In this document: positions 37,347 through 46,860 of the stretch, one piece after another | Layout: every line of letters begins with the position of its first letter | Numbering within the stretch: position 1 is the stretch's first letter | Origin: Phycisphaerae bacterium | GTDB taxonomy: Bacteria; Planctomycetota; Phycisphaerae; Sedimentisphaerales; SM23-30 | Length of the DNA: 59,567 bases | Reading direction: 5' to 3' | Assembly (NCBI GenBank): GCA_016342495.1 | Contig: JAEIOG010000021.1 | Span: forward strand, 1-59,567 | Translations under genes and position numbers: made by a program | Notes under the pieces: model-generated | Databases searched by the model: none | The model's input: only the letters and a program-made list of their open reading frames with translations | Told to the model about the DNA's origin: nothing

Positions 37347-38171
37347 ATGAAAATATCTAAAGGCAAAAACGCTTTTACCCTTATTGAATTATTGGTAGTA
37401 ATTTCCATCATCGCACTACTGGTATCTATCCTGATGCCAGCCCTAAGCAAAGCTCGCGCCACCGCCAGAGCTACGGTTTGTAAATCTAATTTAAAGCAGT
37501 GGGGTTTATATTTTGAACTCTATGCCAACGATAATGAAGGTAAAATTGTCTCTTATGGCCCTTACAGTCCTACTAATGCTGGCGGCCCTGGTGCAGACAC
37601 ATGGGTTGTTGGACTCTATGATTACTATAAAAGTGGAGGAGAAGCACTTCGCCTTTGCCCCGAAGCGGAAAAACTAAATGACCCCGAAATCGCAAAACGG
37701 GCCTGGTCTAATGCCGGTACTGATGGATTAGGCAATGATTTAGATAGCGATGGCATTAAAGACAAACCAATTATAAGCAGTTATTCAATTAATAACTGGT
37801 GCTATTCTAAAAACCCTAAAGTTTCCAGCATGTGGGGAACCAACCCCGACCCGTACAACTGGCAAAAAACCAGCGGCATACCCGGGTCACCAGCCGAAGT
37901 TCCTCTTTTCCTTGAAGGATATCGCTGGGGCGGAGCACCCTGGTCACGCAATGACCCAGCCCCACCAACTAATACAGAAACACACAATACTGGTTTTGGG
38001 AGATATTGTATCCAACGCCATGGGGATACAGTCAACATTGTATATCTTGATACCCATGTTGACAGAATTGGGTTAAAAGCTTTATGGAATCAACGTTGGC
38101 ACAAGAAATACCAAAGAAGCGCTCCGTTGCCAACATGGCCTGCATGGATGCAGGATATGCCTGAAGAATAA
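37347..38171 (+). CDS. Prepilin-type (GspG-like) protein with H-X9-DG-like C-terminus
   Basis: A 274-residue protein with the type IV pilin N-terminus '[16 protein letters not shown]' after a short basic leader, so it is cleaved by prepilin peptidase and methylated. The following '[20 protein letters not shown]' is typical of planctomycete/Lentisphaerae pseudopilin-like proteins. '[18 protein letters not shown]' near the C-terminus corresponds to the H-X9-DG processing-associated motif, here with Thr in place of Gly. Such genes sit beside sulfatases, as here. AGGAG precedes the ATG. Role unproven. Confidence 0.85.
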   Translation: MKISKGKNAFTLIELLVVISIIALLVSILMPALSKARATARATVCKSNLKQWGLYFELYANDNEGKIVSYGPYSPTNAGGPGADTWVVGLYDYYKSGGEALRLCPEAEKLNDPEIAKRAWSNAGTDGLGNDLDSDGIKDKPIISSYSINNWCYSKNPKVSSMWGTNPDPYNWQKTSGIPGSPAEVPLFLEGYRWGGAPWSRNDPAPPTNTETHNTGFGRYCIQRHGDTVNIVYLDTHVDRIGLKALWNQRWHKKYQRSAPLPTWPAWMQDMPEE

Positions 38172-38206
38172 TCATAAGACAATTAATCTCACTTAAAGTT
38201 CATTCG

Positions 38207-38249
38207 TAGTCACAATAGCTTCTGGATTGCTATTGTGACTATCTTTTTT
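38207..38249 (+). terminator. Strong rho-independent terminator
   Basis: Perfect 13-bp stem (38207-38219 with 38229-38241), 9-nt loop and T6 tail. Confidence 0.9.
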
Positions 38250-38341
38250 ATAAAATAATTAAAATCTCACTCCAATTTAAACAATAAAAGAGATACAATA
38301 ATGGCAAGATTACAATTCACTCATCTAAAAGGAATACAAAA

Positions 38342-39856
38342 ATGAACAGACGCAACTTCCTGAAAAACTGCGTTTTATCTTTAGGGACAGTTGCCTTTAC
38401 TGGCTGTAAAGCCAGTGCCACAGGCCTTAACTTAAAAAATAACTCTGTCAGCTTAGCGATTGGCAAACGTAAACCAAATATCATTTTCTTCCTCGTTGAC
38501 GATATGGGATGGCGTGACTGCGGATTTATGGGCAGTAAATATTATGAAACTCCAAATATGGACAAACTGGCAAGCCAGGGCATGATTTTCACCAATGCTT
38601 ATGCCAACGCCGCCAACTGCGCACCGACCCGTGCATGTTTCCTATCCGGAAAATTCCCTATGACCCATGGTATCTACACCGTTGGTTCTTCTTCTCGAGG
38701 CAAAAGCAACACCCGCAGACTTATTCCCGTTACCAATAACGACACACTCGCCACCAGCCACACAACTATCGCCGAAGCTCTCAAACCTGCTGGATACACC
38801 TCGCTCAGCATCGGCAAATGGCACATGGGCACCAACGAATATAGCCCCACCGGTCAAGGCTTTGATTATAATGTCGCAGGCAACGAAACCGGCTCGCCAA
38901 AAGGCGGCTATTTCAGCCCCTACAATAACCCGCAGCTGCCCGATGGCCCTGACGGAGAATATCTCCCTGACCGCCTTACTGATGAAGCGATTAAATTTAT
39001 CGACAAACACAAAGAAAAACCTTTCTTTTTGTATTTCCCACATTATTCTGTTCATACGCCCATTCAGGCTAAAGATGACCTCAAAGCGAAATACCAGGCC
39101 AAAACTGGCGATGAAAACCATTTCAACCCAACCTATGCCGCAATGCTCGATAGTACCGACCAGAGCCTGGGTCGAATAATGAATAGACTAAAAGAACTAA
39201 AACTCACCGAAAACACTATTATTATCTTTAGCAGCGACAACGGTGGCTATGGCCCGGCAACCCTGATGAAGCCCCTGCGTGGTTCCAAAGGTATGCCATA
39301 TGAAGGTGGCATTCGCGAACCAACAGTTATCGCCTGGCCTGGTAAAATCAAACCCGGAACTAAATGCGATACGCCAATACAAACTTTTGATTTCTATCCG
39401 ACAATACTGGATCTTGCCAGCACCAGAAAACCAGCTGACAAGAAACTCGATGGTGTTAGCCTTTGGCCATTACTGCAAGGGAAAACTATCGACCGCGAGG
39501 CAATTTATTGGCATAGTCCTGTATATCTCCAAAAATATAGCGGGAATATGGAAGATGCCCGTGATCCGCTTTTCAGAACCCGACCGGTTTCGATTATCCG
39601 CAAGGGTGATTTTAAACTATTAATGTTCTTTGAAGAATGGCTGCTGGATGGTGGTCGCGAGGCAATTGCTACAAACAATTCTGTCGAACTATACGATCTT
39701 AAAAACGACATTGGCGAAACAAATAATCTGGTCAACAACCCGTCATATATCGCCAATCGTGATGAGCTACTCGATCAGCTACTGGCCTGGCAAGAAACCA
39801 ACAATGCTCCCAACAAAATTACGGACATGCCAAAAAATCCTGATTATGTTGGCTAA
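38342..39856 (+). CDS. Tat-exported lipoprotein sulfatase (family S1), copy 2
   Basis: A 504-residue sulfatase. 'MNRRNFLKNCVLSLGTVAFTGC' combines a twin-arginine motif with a lipobox (FTG-Cys22), so it is probably anchored as a lipoprotein. The maturation motif C-A-P-T-R is at Cys93 ('NAANCAPTRACFLSG'). Metal-site segments: 'FLVDDMGWRD', 'SIGKWHMG', 'IFSSDNGGYG'. It differs strongly from the other two sulfatases, suggesting different ester positions. Own terminator at 39880. Confidence 0.95.
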   Translation: MNRRNFLKNCVLSLGTVAFTGCKASATGLNLKNNSVSLAIGKRKPNIIFFLVDDMGWRDCGFMGSKYYETPNMDKLASQGMIFTNAYANAANCAPTRACFLSGKFPMTHGIYTVGSSSRGKSNTRRLIPVTNNDTLATSHTTIAEALKPAGYTSLSIGKWHMGTNEYSPTGQGFDYNVAGNETGSPKGGYFSPYNNPQLPDGPDGEYLPDRLTDEAIKFIDKHKEKPFFLYFPHYSVHTPIQAKDDLKAKYQAKTGDENHFNPTYAAMLDSTDQSLGRIMNRLKELKLTENTIIIFSSDNGGYGPATLMKPLRGSKGMPYEGGIREPTVIAWPGKIKPGTKCDTPIQTFDFYPTILDLASTRKPADKKLDGVSLWPLLQGKTIDREAIYWHSPVYLQKYSGNMEDARDPLFRTRPVSIIRKGDFKLLMFFEEWLLDGGREAIATNNSVELYDLKNDIGETNNLVNNPSYIANRDELLDQLLAWQETNNAPNKITDMPKNPDYVG

Positions 39857-39879
39857 AAAAATTATTGCATATTCGATGT

Positions 39880-39911
39880 AAAGGCGATCTGAACAGACAG
39901 GTCGCCTTTTT
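39880..39911 (+). terminator. Rho-independent terminator
   Basis: Stem AAAGGCGA/TCGCCTTT (39880-39887 with 39902-39909) extended by an inner CTG/CAG, followed by Ts. Confidence 0.8.
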
Positions 39912-40084
39912 CATCCCCCTATACAATTGCCTAAATTACCCAAACAGAACAATCACCCCGTCCAATAAAAAATTTCTTGCTTATCAGTATATATTTCAAA
40001 ATTATTGTCAAAAAAAACCATGCAAAACTATTACCCTAAACTGTAGTTCATCTTGCTAAAATTGGTGAATTCTCGCTAAAAAGC

Positions 40085-40113
40085 TTGTATTTTTATCTTT
40101 TTTAGTCTATAAT
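40085..40113 (+). promoter_or_regulatory. Sigma-70-type promoter for the PEP-CTERM gene
   Basis: TTGTAT (40085-40090), 17-nt spacer, perfect TATAAT (40108-40113), 78 nt before the ATG at 40192. The rest of 39912-40084 holds nothing recognisable. Confidence 0.65.
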
Positions 40114-40191
40114 GGTTTTGTTCTTTGGCTATGGGACAGAATGAATCTATTGGGGAAAATGCATAGCTGTATACTTTAAGAAGGAGTTGTT

Positions 40192-41139
40192 ATGATAAAG
40201 GAAAATGTATTGAAGGTTTTATTAATTGGTTTGTTAATTTCAGTTTCGGCTAATGCCGCAACAGTTTTTAACAATACCGCAGGCGACAATGATTTTAACA
40301 ATGCCGCCAACTGGGACAATGGCCTACCCGTTAAAGGTGGCGGACACGATGGCGTTATTAATGCCGATGCAACCATGACCGCCAGCCACGAAATGGTAAC
40401 CGCTATTGACTGGCATCTGGTAATCAATGCTACTGTCAATACTGGGGCTAATGAGCTACAATTACGTTCCGGGTCAAAAGGCACAAATCCTATTGGCACA
40501 CCTGGCGATTTAATTGTTGGAGACAACGCTACTGGAGTATTCAATGTAGATAATGGCGGCACACTGGATATTGCAGGTATTGGCGCTGATTTGATTATTG
40601 GACAAAACGGAGGTACCGGCACAGTTAACTTTCTGAGTGGCTCATCTTCATCTCTTTCCAAAACCATTGAAATCCTTAATGGTTCACTTAATTATGCTTC
40701 AGATGTAAATGGACTGGGGCATCTTGGTGACGAATTGGTTGTTGGAAATAATGGAATTTTAAGTATGGGCATCAATGCCGACACTGACACCCACTTCGTC
40801 TTCGGGAACAGATTTGATCTTGAACTGGCAACCGATTCGACCTTAAAATTAAACTTCACTGGTTCAGCCTCTATCGGTGACAGTTGGACACTTATGCAAA
40901 CCATCTCAAGTTTCAATGGCGTAGTTGACAGCTCAGTTGACGCTGGCGATGGAACTGGAGTATTTGGCAATCTCATCGTCAATGGCCTGACGGATGACCA
41001 GCAGATTCAATTGATATATAATGCCCCAGTTGCTGGCGACGATGGCTCTCTCGTAGCTACCGTAGTACCTGAACCTGCCACTTTAGCTCTTTTAGGACTG
41101 GGCAGCTTAATTTCATTAAAGCGACGCAGAAAAAATTAA
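40192..41139 (+). CDS. PEP-CTERM exported beta-solenoid protein
   Basis: A 315-residue protein with signal peptide (cleavage near ANA-AT) and the C-terminal sorting motif 'VPEPATLALLGLGSLISL' followed by the basic stretch KRRRKN, the substrate signature for an exosortase. The middle consists of beta-helical segments with 'GVFNVDNGGTLDIAGIGADLIIGQNGGTGTVNF'. These proteins are surface or exopolysaccharide-associated. No exosortase gene is in the window. AGAAGGAG precedes the ATG. Confidence 0.9.
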   Translation: MIKENVLKVLLIGLLISVSANAATVFNNTAGDNDFNNAANWDNGLPVKGGGHDGVINADATMTASHEMVTAIDWHLVINATVNTGANELQLRSGSKGTNPIGTPGDLIVGDNATGVFNVDNGGTLDIAGIGADLIIGQNGGTGTVNFLSGSSSSLSKTIEILNGSLNYASDVNGLGHLGDELVVGNNGILSMGINADTDTHFVFGNRFDLELATDSTLKLNFTGSASIGDSWTLMQTISSFNGVVDSSVDAGDGTGVFGNLIVNGLTDDQQIQLIYNAPVAGDDGSLVATVVPEPATLALLGLGSLISLKRRRKN

Positions 41140-41157
41140 TTTTAGATTCAAAAAATT

Positions 41158-41194
41158 AAAGGCGGGCCGTAAATAAACGACCCGCCTTATTTTA
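41158..41194. terminator. Bidirectional terminator
   Basis: Stem AAGGCGGG-CCGT with ACG-CCCGCCTT (about 41159-41188), between the convergent PEP-CTERM gene and sulfatase copy 3. Confidence 0.8.
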
Positions 41195-41210
41195 TGCGTA
41201 TTAATACAAT

Positions 41211-42722
41211 CTATCTGCTGCGGCCACTGTCAATATATTGCTGTAGTGTCTTTTCCATCTCGGCGATCAATTCTTTATGCTCTGGTTTATCTACCAAATT
41301 ATTCGTCTCAATGATATCTTTTTCAAGATCATACAACTGATAAGGTTTACTCCAGGGCTTACTGCCAGGCTTGCCACGCCCGCCTGAACCCATGCCAAAA
41401 ATTAATTTCCATTTTCCTTGCCGCAAAGCAAAAGTTCCATTGGCTGAATGATTTACCACGCCCGCCCTTTTAAATTCCGATTCTTTGCCCAGCAATAAAC
41501 TTAAGATGCTAAAACCATCCTCCCCAGCATTTTCAGGCAATTCCAGATCAACTACATCCCCACAGGTAGCCATCAAATCAGTCAAACAAATTGTCCTGTC
41601 GCACTTGGCCCCTGCTTTAACCTTATCCGGCCAGCGAACCAGGTAAGGCACATGATGACCACCTTCCCACACATCAGCGTTGGTGCCGCGAAAAACATAA
41701 TTGGCGGTATGATTGCCCGCTTTAAAACCTTGAACTTTTTCATCTTCGACATGGTCTTTTTCGTCAGGATTTAACTTATACATATAGGAAGCATTATCGC
41801 TGGTAAAGATAAACAAAGTATTGTCACCCTGGCCACTCTGGTCTACAGCCTTGATAATCTGACCTACCGCCCAATCTGTCTGAATGATAAAATCGCCATA
41901 AGGACCCAAACCACTCTTACCTTGGAAACGCTCAGCTGGCATGGTTGGCTTATGCGGTGCGGTCAAAGGCAAATATAAAAAATATGGCTCTGCTTTCTTT
42001 GCCGCTTCCTTAATAAAACTTGCTCCCTTAGCGACTAACTGGTCTAAAGCATCGATATGCTTGAAACTTTTGCCAATATCACCTGGCCTTATATATTTTG
42101 GAAAACCACTACCGCCGAAATGTTGATCGCCTGCCTCTGTGAAACTATCATTTTCCACAAAGACATAAGGCGGCATATCAAGCGATGCTGTTACACCATA
42201 AAAATAATCAAACCCATTGACATTAGGACTATTTTTTATCTTACCGGCATAATCAATTTTTTTCTTATCAGTCATAGGCAAATCCATCCCCAGGTGCCAC
42301 TTGCCAATACATGCCGTCTGATACTTTGCCTGCTTTAATAATGAGGCAACCGTTAGACGCTGAGTATCTATCAAATGCTGAGAAGTGCCACTTAGCACCC
42401 CGCTTTTCAGCCGGGTTCGCCAGCAATATCGACCAGTTACCACGCCATATCGCGTTGGCGTACAAACCGCCGAACCAGAATGGGCATCAGTAAAAGTCAT
42501 ACCCTGTTTTGCCAAACTGTCTAGATTGGGCGTTGGAATCTTTGATTTGTTATTTAAGCATTGAACATCGCCATAACCCATATCATCTGCTAATACAAAA
42601 ACAATATTAGGTTTTTTAACATTAGCTTTATCAGCAAATATATTTGCCCGACAGCCACCCGTAGCTAACAAACTTGAACCACCAATCAAAACCGCATGTC
42701 TCAAAAAAACTCGTCGATTCAT
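41211..42722 (-). CDS. Tat-exported lipoprotein sulfatase (family S1), copy 3
   Basis: A 503-residue sulfatase. 'MNRRVFLRHAVLIGGSSLL' is a Tat signal and 'TGGC' (Cys24) a lipobox. The maturation motif is C-T-P-T-R at Cys87 ('GSAVCTPTRYGVVTGRYCW'). 'FVLADDMGYGD', 'CIGKWHLGMD' and 'IFTSDNASYM' are metal-site segments. The motif pattern differs from copies 1 and 2, so substrates probably differ. It faces the PEP-CTERM gene across a shared terminator. Confidence 0.95.
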   Translation of the reverse strand: MNRRVFLRHAVLIGGSSLLATGGCRANIFADKANVKKPNIVFVLADDMGYGDVQCLNNKSKIPTPNLDSLAKQGMTFTDAHSGSAVCTPTRYGVVTGRYCWRTRLKSGVLSGTSQHLIDTQRLTVASLLKQAKYQTACIGKWHLGMDLPMTDKKKIDYAGKIKNSPNVNGFDYFYGVTASLDMPPYVFVENDSFTEAGDQHFGGSGFPKYIRPGDIGKSFKHIDALDQLVAKGASFIKEAAKKAEPYFLYLPLTAPHKPTMPAERFQGKSGLGPYGDFIIQTDWAVGQIIKAVDQSGQGDNTLFIFTSDNASYMYKLNPDEKDHVEDEKVQGFKAGNHTANYVFRGTNADVWEGGHHVPYLVRWPDKVKAGAKCDRTICLTDLMATCGDVVDLELPENAGEDGFSILSLLLGKESEFKRAGVVNHSANGTFALRQGKWKLIFGMGSGGRGKPGSKPWSKPYQLYDLEKDIIETNNLVDKPEHKELIAEMEKTLQQYIDSGRSR

Positions 42723-42862
42723 CTGAACTCCATGTCTAATTTTAGATACTCATTTCCAAAACAACTCGCATATACTATTATTTCATAAAACTAAATAATT
42801 TGGAAATAAAAAAAAGCATAGTTTAGCTATGCCTCATATAAATATAAATTGATCACCCCACC

Positions 42863-43046
42863 CAGGGCTAACGCATGAAATTTAATTATGTCATTCCCGC
42901 AAAGGCGGGAATTCAGTTTTCGAGCCAAAATCAGGGTTTGCATTTTCTGGATCCCCCGCCTGCGCGGGGATGACAAGGTCATCCTTTTTGACTTAGCATC
43001 GATTTTGGGCCACAAGCAAGGATGAAAATTTCATGCGATTGCCCTG
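42863..43046. mobile_element. MITE-like element with terminal inverted repeats
   Basis: 184 bp bounded by near-perfect 21-bp inverted repeats, CAGGGC-CGCATGAAATTT at 42863-42883 and its complement at 43026-43046, with 'GTCATTCCCGC' and its inverted counterpart ('GCGGGGATGAC') in between. It carries no gene. An 11-bp direct repeat, TCACCCCACCC, flanks it (42853-42863 and 43047-43057), as expected for a target-site duplication. The interval 42723-43143 otherwise holds a C10 run at 43105-43114. Confidence 0.65.
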
Positions 43047-43143
43047 TCACCCCACCCCTCAATCAGCGCAGAAAAATATCCTCTAAAATGACAATCTTCT
43101 TACTCCCCCCCCCCTTACCATCCCTGGCAAATATATAACTCTT

Positions 43144-43614
43144 TCATGCGTGATCTTCGTTAGCCCCAGACGATTCAGCATAATGTTCAGCTTCGCTATA
43201 GTCATCATCAAAATCCAAAAATGATGGGACATAGCCAGGCTGTTGGGATTTTTCATATTCCAAATCATATGCTTTTTGAATTTCCTTCTGAATCATTTGG
43301 CGGCAGTCTGAATTAATCGGATGGGCAATGTCGGCATGAAGCTTCAATCTTCTTCCGCGACTGTCAGCCCGGGATTCACCCAGTCTTGCCCCACATTCAT
43401 TGCAATGCCGGGCACGCAGATGATTCTTGGCTCGACAGGAACTGCAACGGTCGGTCAACTTGCGGCTGGGCATCGCTACAAATACACCGTTGGTCCCTTC
43501 GATCACCTTCAAATCGCGAATAACAAAACAATTGTCAAACGTAATTGAACAAAAAGCCTTCAGCCTGTCCTTGTTGTTCTCCACTAGTTTGATACGTACT
43601 TCAGTAATCTTCAT
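43144..43614 (-). CDS. spoVG: SpoVG family protein with an inserted zinc ribbon
   Basis: A 156-residue protein. The SpoVG core is clear: '[21 protein letters not shown]', '[24 protein letters not shown]' and, after a break, '[15 protein letters not shown]'. Between residues 52 and 93 an extra segment carries four cysteines (57, 60, 71, 74) as CxxC-x10-CxxC, a zinc ribbon absent from Bacillus SpoVG. An acidic tail follows. SpoVG binds RNA/DNA and acts in septation and gene regulation in other phyla. Start at 43614 chosen by homology; the longer frame adds nine residues. It is followed upstream by ispE, the widespread spoVG-ispE neighbourhood. Confidence 0.85.
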   Translation of the reverse strand: MKITEVRIKLVENNKDRLKAFCSITFDNCFVIRDLKVIEGTNGVFVAMPSRKLTDRCSSCRAKNHLRARHCNECGARLGESRADSRGRRLKLHADIAHPINSDCRQMIQKEIQKAYDLEYEKSQQPGYVPSFLDFDDDYSEAEHYAESSGANEDHA

Positions 43615-43701
43615 GATGCACCTCCAGCATTTAAGCACCAAAGCCCGATTGACATAAACACATGCCCATCAACTATTTAGCTCTAATGCCAACAACAAAA
43701 T

Positions 43702-44634
43702 TTACCTTTGGCTGGCAATCTCTGTTATACAAGTCTCTGCCAGCTTTTTTTCCACAATCAGCTTACTCCATCGTTTCAGCTGATCGATATCTTCACTTGT
43801 TACAAACAATGTCGATCCACTGCCCGACATAAATACCGGGCCTATACCCAATTGTTCAAGTTTATCACGGAGGTTTCTCAAAGGTGCAAACAATGACATA
43901 GTCACTTCAGTTAAACTATTTATACCAAGGCTTATCAATTTATCAAGATCACCTTGGCCTAGACAAATATCCACAGATTCCATCTGCTTTGTCGTTTTTT
44001 CTTCATCATACTGATAATTTTTATATATCAAAGGTGTTGCTACATGCAATCCTGATAATACCAACATTATATGCCTGCTCATCTTCAAAGGCAAGCTTTC
44101 GACAATTTCGCCACGCCCTTTACATAAAGCCACAGAATTATTTAAGAAAAATGGAACATCACTACCCAATTCACCAGCTAATTCCGCCAGATCTATTAGT
44201 GTTAAACCTAAATTCATCAAACGATTTACCGCCAACAGACATATCGCAGCATCGGAACTTGCCCCGCCAAGGCCAGCACCACTGGGAATCCGTTTTTCCA
44301 GTTCAATATCGACAGCTAATTCCTTGCCAACATAATTTGCCAACAATTCCACAGCGCGGAAAACCAGATTTTCCGGTCCATCTGGAGCATCCCCACCAAA
44401 ACATCTTAAAAATATACCCTTACCGTTATTTTTGCGAACTGTCAACTGGTCACAAAGACCAATTGGCGCCATAATAGTATGCAATTCATGGAATCCGTCC
44501 GCTCGCTTTCCGAAAACCACTAAAGAAACATTTACTTTTGCATATGCTGGCATGGTTATAACATTACCATCATCTTGCCCGTTTTCTTTATCAGAATACG
44601 GCTCTTTTTCGGTCTCTGCCTTATCATTGATCAT
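43702..44634 (-). CDS. ispE: 4-diphosphocytidyl-2-C-methyl-D-erythritol kinase (IspE)
   Basis: A GHMP kinase of the MEP pathway, phosphorylating CDP-ME at the 2-position. 'MPAYAKVNVSLVVFGKRADGFHELHT' is the family opening; 'IPSGAGLGGASSDAAICLLAV' is the GHMP phosphate-binding motif; 'MSGSGSTLFVTSE' is the late motif. About 310 residues from the ATG used here; a TTG nine codons upstream and an ATG 27 codons downstream (44553), closest to the family start, are alternatives. The N-terminal 27 residues are acidic and low-complexity. Upstream neighbour of spoVG. Confidence 0.93.
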   Translation of the reverse strand: MINDKAETEKEPYSDKENGQDDGNVITMPAYAKVNVSLVVFGKRADGFHELHTIMAPIGLCDQLTVRKNNGKGIFLRCFGGDAPDGPENLVFRAVELLANYVGKELAVDIELEKRIPSGAGLGGASSDAAICLLAVNRLMNLGLTLIDLAELAGELGSDVPFFLNNSVALCKGRGEIVESLPLKMSRHIMLVLSGLHVATPLIYKNYQYDEEKTTKQMESVDICLGQGDLDKLISLGINSLTEVTMSLFAPLRNLRDKLEQLGIGPVFMSGSGSTLFVTSEDIDQLKRWSKLIVEKKLAETCITEIASQR

Positions 44635-44889
44635 CGGGGTTGGCCTTATAATACCCGCCAAAGCTAAAAAAATGTCACTACCTGCCCCAATTATCAGCCA
44701 AAAATAGCAATTTAAATAAAATCTGACGGCAAAATACTTTCTTGTTGAATATTAAACCGATATTATAGATAACTTATTAGGGTAAACCCCAGTTACCCTA
44801 TTAATTGTAACAGCACTATTGATATTGTCAAGATAGATTACTATCTAATATTTAAAATTAATTTTACATTACATCAGGAATAACACTTA

Positions 44890-45564
44890 ATGACTATCAA
44901 TAATAACTCTAATAATTCTAGCGAAAATCCCAGTATTAGCCATTGGCATCTGCATCGCAGATTATACGACTGGGTTCTCCATTGGGCCGACAGCACCCAT
45001 GCAAAAACCGCCTTATTTGCCCTTTCTTTTGCTGAATCTTCTTTTTTCCCTGTCCCCCCGGATGTACTTCTTGCCCCATTAACTCTTGGAAATCGCAAAA
45101 AATGGTGGAAATTTGCTCTTAACTGCTCCATCGCCAGTGTTTTAGGCGCAGTTCTTGGCTATATAATTGGCCATTTCCTCTGGTATAAGACCGGAACCAG
45201 CGAATACACCTCATTAGCTAACTTTTTCTTTGAGCATATTCCAGGCTTCACCCAGGACAAATTCAATTCCATGGGCGAAAGCTATGAAAAATACAATTTC
45301 TGGATAGTCTTTACTGCTGGCTTTACCCCGATACCATTTAAACTTATTACAATCACTTCTGGTGTTTTCAAAATCAACCCGGTAATGTTTATCATCGCTT
45401 CTGCTACTAGTCGGTCAGCTCGGTTTTTCCTGGTTTCAGGTCTTTTTGCCCGCTATGGCGAATCCATAAAACCATTTATCGACAAATATTTCAATTGGCT
45501 CTGCCTGGCCCTGTTGGCCCTGATAATCGGTGGCTTTGCCGCACTGAAACTCTTCCATCACTAA
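44890..45564 (+). CDS. VTT-domain membrane protein, YqaA-like (DedA superfamily)
   Basis: A 224-residue inner-membrane protein with several hydrophobic helices. 'SFAESSFFPVPPDVLLAPLTLG' carries the E-x-x-x-x-P(V/I)PP motif near residue 50 and 'FTAGFTPIPFKLITITSGVF' is the second re-entrant loop typical of YqaA/DedA proteins. The superfamily includes lipid scramblases and flippases; the substrate of YqaA-type members is unclear. Located divergently from ispE. A terminator follows at 45571. Confidence 0.85.
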   Translation: MTINNNSNNSSENPSISHWHLHRRLYDWVLHWADSTHAKTALFALSFAESSFFPVPPDVLLAPLTLGNRKKWWKFALNCSIASVLGAVLGYIIGHFLWYKTGTSEYTSLANFFFEHIPGFTQDKFNSMGESYEKYNFWIVFTAGFTPIPFKLITITSGVFKINPVMFIIASATSRSARFFLVSGLFARYGESIKPFIDKYFNWLCLALLALIIGGFAALKLFHH

Positions 45565-45570
45565 AACCAT

Positions 45571-45600
45571 AAAGGGCAGTCCTACTAGGCTGCCCTTTCA
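45571..45600 (+). terminator. Rho-independent terminator
   Basis: Stem AAAGGGCAG/CTGCCCTTT (45571-45579 with 45590-45598) with a small internal AGG-CCT extension. Confidence 0.75.
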
Positions 45601-45786
45601 ATAATCTACCGCATAACAATTATGGGACCACCTGGCATCTCAGGTCCTATAAAAGACAGCTTAAGATTACGAAAACAAATTCCCACAAAACAATTTAAAA
45701 CTGCTATTAACAGGCTATCAAATTTCGCCGATGTCTTTCATAACGAGGGGATCTTTTTTGATCGACTTTTTTTTGGAGATACAACG

Positions 45787-46107
45787 ATGGCTGTTATGCA
45801 CGATACCAAAACCGAATGGTTAACTAGTCAAGCTCAAAGCAACACAACTCTTGCTTCTTATTTTGAAGATTTCACCAAAATCTATCAATCGCTTGGCCCC
45901 AGCGAAACTGTTCAAAAACTGACACGCAAATGTCAGAAGATTCATGATGAAATCAGGTATCTCAGCCAGGGCATTAATTTCTTCGAAAATGTTTTATTCA
46001 AAACAAATCAGGAAATGCCCGAAATCCAAAAATTCAAAGCTCGGCTTCAGGACGCTAAAAAAGAAGAAAAAGCTTTAGAATTAACTATCAACTGCATTTC
46101 AAAATAA
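45787..46107 (+). CDS. Small helical protein of unknown function
   Basis: A 106-residue soluble protein, predicted mostly helical with a coiled-coil-like Lys/Glu-rich C-terminus ('KARLQDAKKEEKALELTINC'). No family recognised. I prefer the ATG at 45787, which has GGAG nine nt upstream; the frame is open to an ATG at 45622 but that has no Shine-Dalgarno. No neighbours suggest a role. Confidence 0.55.
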   Translation: MAVMHDTKTEWLTSQAQSNTTLASYFEDFTKIYQSLGPSETVQKLTRKCQKIHDEIRYLSQGINFFENVLFKTNQEMPEIQKFKARLQDAKKEEKALELTINCISK

Positions 46108-46254
46108 TATAGTTTTATACCCATTTTCCATCAGAAAAAACAGCATGGAATGATAGTGACATGTTAGGGGTTTTATATTTTATTCAATGCTAGTTAAAAC
46201 AATTTTAACATTCAAATCCATATCACTTTTATCGGGCCGCTGTTTTGTTAACTT

Positions 46255-46860
46255 TCAAAGCCCCACCGTCACCATTTTTTGAACTTCAAAACTTCGTCCC
46301 GTCATCGCGTCCACAAACTTGCACTTTACTGTAATATTTTTATTAGCGGGCACCTTGCCATCTGGCCATAGGATCACAAATTTATAATTGCGATTTAGCA
46401 CCCCGGAAATCCAGTATTTACGAATTTCATCAATTCCATGTTCATGCCGCACGATCAATTGCTGACCCGCCACTGCCGATAGATCCCAAAGTTCAATTAC
46501 TACCGAACCATATGCTTTAATCGAATCTCCCATGTCATCAATCAGCAAAAGATAAATATTAACACCTTCATCGATGCCATCATTATTCTTATCGAATCCA
46601 TGCGTATAACGCCCCAGCTCTATCGAATCGACAAACACCAGCTTTTCGAGCCTGTCGGCTGGCAAAGCCCGCAAATTCTCAACCAACTCGGTGGCAACAG
46701 CCAGCATCTCGTTGGCCATAGCCAGGTCATCCTGTATCTGCTTTTTATCTTTTTCCAGCTGGCCATTTTCACTTATTAACCGTCGAATCACCGCCCCATC
46801 GCCACAGCCGCTGACAAACCCCATTAATACCAATACAACTAAAAATTTCATAATATTCAT
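46255..46860 (-). CDS. Lipoprotein with coiled coil and beta domain
   Basis: A 201-residue lipoprotein: signal peptide with lipobox VSG-Cys19, a short coiled coil (about 27-65, 'SENGQLEKDKKQIQDDLAMA') and a beta-rich domain with 'YTHGFDKNNDGIDEG', an EF-like Asp/Asn turn that could bind calcium. The family is not recognised. It faces a gene-poor region on both sides. Confidence 0.7.
   Translation of the reverse strand: MNIMKFLVVLVLMGFVSGCGDGAVIRRLISENGQLEKDKKQIQDDLAMANEMLAVATELVENLRALPADRLEKLVFVDSIELGRYTHGFDKNNDGIDEGVNIYLLLIDDMGDSIKAYGSVVIELWDLSAVAGQQLIVRHEHGIDEIRKYWISGVLNRNYKFVILWPDGKVPANKNITVKCKFVDAMTGRSFEVQKMVTVGL

Noticed and set aside
43105-43114. C10 homopolymer as a phase-variation switch
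   Set aside because: It lies downstream of spoVG and next to the MITE-like element, not in a promoter or coding region; treat as possible sequencing-length uncertainty.
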